Part shown: positions 62,274 through 64,000 of the stretch, piece after piece
How positions within the stretch are numbered: position 1 is the stretch's first letter
Layout: every line of letters begins with the position of its first letter
Source: Rhynchopus sp. YZ270_cl-10
Taxonomy: Eukaryota; Euglenozoa; Diplonemea; Diplonemida; Diplonemidae
Direction: 5' to 3'
NCBI GenBank assembly: GCA_964035575.1
Contig: OZ037836.1
Span: forward strand, 372,001 to 436,000
DNA: 64,000 nt
Notes under the pieces: generated by a model
Databases searched by the model: none
Told to the model about the DNA's origin: nothing
What the model saw: the letters and a program-made list of their open reading frames with translations, nothing else
Program-made: the position numbers and the translations under genes

Positions 62274-64000
62274 TTATCGTGGGTAGTATCTAGATCCAGT
62301 TCCAGGTGATTCCAGGTTTCTCAGATTTGTCTGGCTGTTGATCAGCTGGAGCTTTTGTAGATTATCCAACACGAAGGAGAGTGCCTCAACGCGGTCCTTG
62401 TCATTTATTTTTGACTCAGTCCCAGCGGCGGTGACCGTATTCGCCTTCTTCGTGAAGACACGCTTGCTGAGAGGCGTGGTGCACGTTAGGTCCTTCGCCA
62501 GCGACAAGCAGAACATGATGTCCTCACCCTGCTTTGTGGCGAGCTGCCACTTCTTCTTTTCCTTCCCATCTGCCAAGCTATCGGGCTGATACGCTGTCTC
62601 CAACTCTGAAAGGGCCTGTGGGTCGGCCACGCGTAGGGGGTGCGGTGTGAAGAAGGCATTGCGGCACTTGTCGACGTCGTACAGGATAGCCTGCTCCAAG
62701 TGGGCGCTCATGCAAAAGGGTTCCTTCGGGGGGTACTTCCTGTGGGCCCAGCGTGCAGGGGAGCCCGCGGGGCACTTTGCTTCGCTTAAGATGGGAAGCC
62801 ATTTTTCCACCAGGCCCCACACGCCAGGAACTGTAATTTTGTCGCCCCACTTCAGCTTCCACGTCAGCTGCCACTTCGGCTTCGGCTTCAGCTTCAACTT
62901 CGGCTTCAGCTTCAGCTCTGGCTTCAGCTTCAGCTTCAGCTTCAGCTCTGGCTTCAGCTTCAACTTCGGCTTCGGCTTCAGCTCCGGCTTCAGCTCTGGC
63001 TTCAGCTCTGGCTTCAGCTCTGGCTTCAGCTCTGGCTTCAGCTCTGGCTTCAGCTCTGGCTTCAGCTCTGGCTTCAGCTCTGGCTTCAGCTCTGGCTTCA
63101 GCTCTGGCTTCAGCTTCAACTTCGGCTTCGGCTTCAGCTTCAGCTCTCGCTTCAGCTCAGGCGTGCACTCTGCGAACTCCTCAACGTTGTCATCAACCTG
63201 AAGCGCGTAGCGCACCCCCATGGGCCAGCACACTTCCTCGACGAAAGCCTTCATCACCTCACGGACCATGGGGATGCCGCGGCCACCCCACGGCAGCCGC
63301 ACGAGCACGTGGCGCGCAGGTGGACGCGGAGGATGCAGTGCAGACTGTGGAGACTTCCGAATCTGCCCAATACGTGTTCTAAACGCATCAACCTCGCCAG
63401 GCTCGCAGAAGACGATGACGGGGTACGGACACAACCCGTCGTCGCACCAGAGGTTCGGTTTGAAGTTCTCGTGGCGGCGATGCAGCACGGAGGGCACGCA
63501 CACAACAACTTTGTCCTCAAATTGCGCCGTGGCCTTGGTGAGAAACTGATTCATCGTTGAGGGAACATAAAACTTGAAATGATCACGCTGCCAGATGTGC
63601 GAAGTCTCCACCAGAGGCACGCCGTCGCATGTACGGCAGTCGTTCACAACCTTCTCGCCGAACTTGTTCCCAGCGGAATCAACAGCAGGTGTCAGTTCCT
63701 TCTTCTCAAGTCCCTCACCCATGCACGGAACGTCATCACGAACACTCTCTGCGATCGCGCCCACCTGGGTGATGTCCGAGTCTGGGATGCCAAGACAATT
63801 CTCCCGGGTAACACTGGTGTCAGAGTGCATATGGTTCGGTGCCTGGCCCCTGGCGAGCTCAAGTAATTTTTTTTGATTTCGGGTCATTTTGCGGGGCTTC
63901 GTTCCCACGTCAAGACCTCTGAAACTCTCTGGTGTCATGTCGGTATCACCCAAGTCACGAAGAGCTGCAATGGCGTCGTCCTTCTGCGACTTCGTCTTCG
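62274..64000 (-). CDS. TAGT/GREB1-like glycosyltransferase fused to LRR-family N-terminus, copy P (5' cut by window edge)
   Basis: The frame enters at 64000 with the family linker (KTKSQKDDAIAALRDLGDTD, then TPESFRGL) and leaves it at about 63912, before any LRR. About 550 unrelated residues follow. Counting from the Leu codon ending at 63953: YPVIVFCEPGEVDAF (177-191), LPWGGRGIPMVREV (220-233) and YALQVDDNVEEF (249-260). This order (a nucleotide-sugar-type beta strand with E-P-x-E, a G-I-x-x-x-R helix start and a D-D-N) is what I know from TET/JBP-associated glycosyltransferases and GREB1, the group of the base J glucosyltransferase. A Lys/Glu/Leu/Pro repeat (about 265-390) interrupts the domain, and a C-terminal part ends SRYYPR. 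Assignment is by eye. Presumed substrate is modified DNA, not demonstrated. Confidence 0.55.
   Translation of the reverse strand, partial: KTKSQKDDAIAALRDLGDTDMTPESFRGLDVGTKPRKMTRNQKKLLELARGQAPNHMHSDTSVTRENCLGIPDSDITQVGAIAESVRDDVPCMGEGLEKKELTPAVDSAGNKFGEKVVNDCRTCDGVPLVETSHIWQRDHFKFYVPSTMNQFLTKATAQFEDKVVVCVPSVLHRRHENFKPNLWCDDGLCPYPVIVFCEPGEVDAFRTRIGQIRKSPQSALHPPRPPARHVLVRLPWGGRGIPMVREVMKAFVEEVCWPMGVRYALQVDDNVEEFAECTPELKRELKLKPKPKLKLKPELKPELKPELKPELKPELKPELKPELKPELKPELKPELKPELKPKPKLKLKPELKLKLKLKPELKLKPKLKLKPKPKWQLTWKLKWGDKITVPGVWGLVEKWLPILSEAKCPAGSPARWAHRKYPPKEPFCMSAHLEQAILYDVDKCRNAFFTPHPLRVADPQALSELETAYQPDSLADGKEKKKWQLATKQGEDIMFCLSLAKDLTCTTPLSKRVFTKKANTVTAAGTESKINDKDRVEALSFVLDNLQKLQLINSQTNLRNLESPGTGSRYYPR
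62860..63155 (-). repeat. 12-bp coding tandem repeat (ELKP)n
   Basis: Repeats of CCAGAGCTGAAG (read on the minus strand), encoding PELK, with 6-bp KLKP-type variants at both ends. The central units are perfect, the edges degenerate, and the frame is kept. It interrupts the glycosyltransferase-like protein as a charged, probably extended or helical linker. Confidence 0.85.

Overview
This window reads as nuclear DNA from a protist, most likely a euglenozoan (kinetoplastid, diplonemid or a relative). Nearly every convincing gene lies on the minus strand and none needs an intron. Coding starts are preceded by pyrimidine-rich stretches followed by an AG, as expected for spliced-leader trans-splicing. 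Three tandemly dispersed HSP70 genes encode a protein that resembles kinetoplastid cytosolic HSP70, and a gene at the right edge resembles the TET/JBP-associated glycosyltransferase group that includes the base J pathway. The organism call is an inference; no rRNA, tRNA or spliced-leader gene is visible to confirm it.

The dominant feature is a multigene family that I do not recognise as a described family. Each member has an N-terminal ubiquitin-like domain, a short linker, a run of 25-residue leucine-rich repeats (75 bp per unit, core LSGWxNVTxVxxxFLxxC) and a C-terminus that always ends in CVCM, a possible lipidation signal. I label the copies A to P. Open copies are A (cut by the left edge), B (1550-2809), C (3295-4374), D (6665-7663), E (9325-10290), G (19281-20378), H (23589-24605), M (45441-46973), N (50027-50887) and O (52521-53531). 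Broken copies are F, J, K and the diverged copy I. At the right edge, copy P keeps the family linker but switches to a glycosyltransferase-like protein.

Between these lie other minus-strand genes: a GT23-like (fucosyltransferase-type) glycosyltransferase (25286-26812), a small membrane-anchored protein (28393-29235), a 1050-residue mucin-stalked type I surface protein (55009-58161) and three HSP70 copies (35620-37464, 47796-49640, 59704-61548). The glycosyltransferase and the mucin-like protein suggest a glycosylated surface coat. The ubiquitin-like LRR proteins look cytosolic and perhaps membrane-tethered.

The intergenic DNA is rich in repeats and mobile elements. They include a 5'-truncated LINE inserted in copy I with a 19-bp target duplication, a hAT-like element (8-bp duplication), a TA-flanked element holding a 537-bp palindrome, a 2.2-kb element with about 72-bp terminal inverted repeats, a 404-bp retroposon-like insert in copy J, two small hairpin elements, an 848-bp pure TTG microsatellite, a 2-kb minisatellite and a 1.1-kb inverted repeat pair. 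Several dispersed non-coding modules recur beside genes, and one upstream module is shared by an LRR gene and an HSP70 gene.
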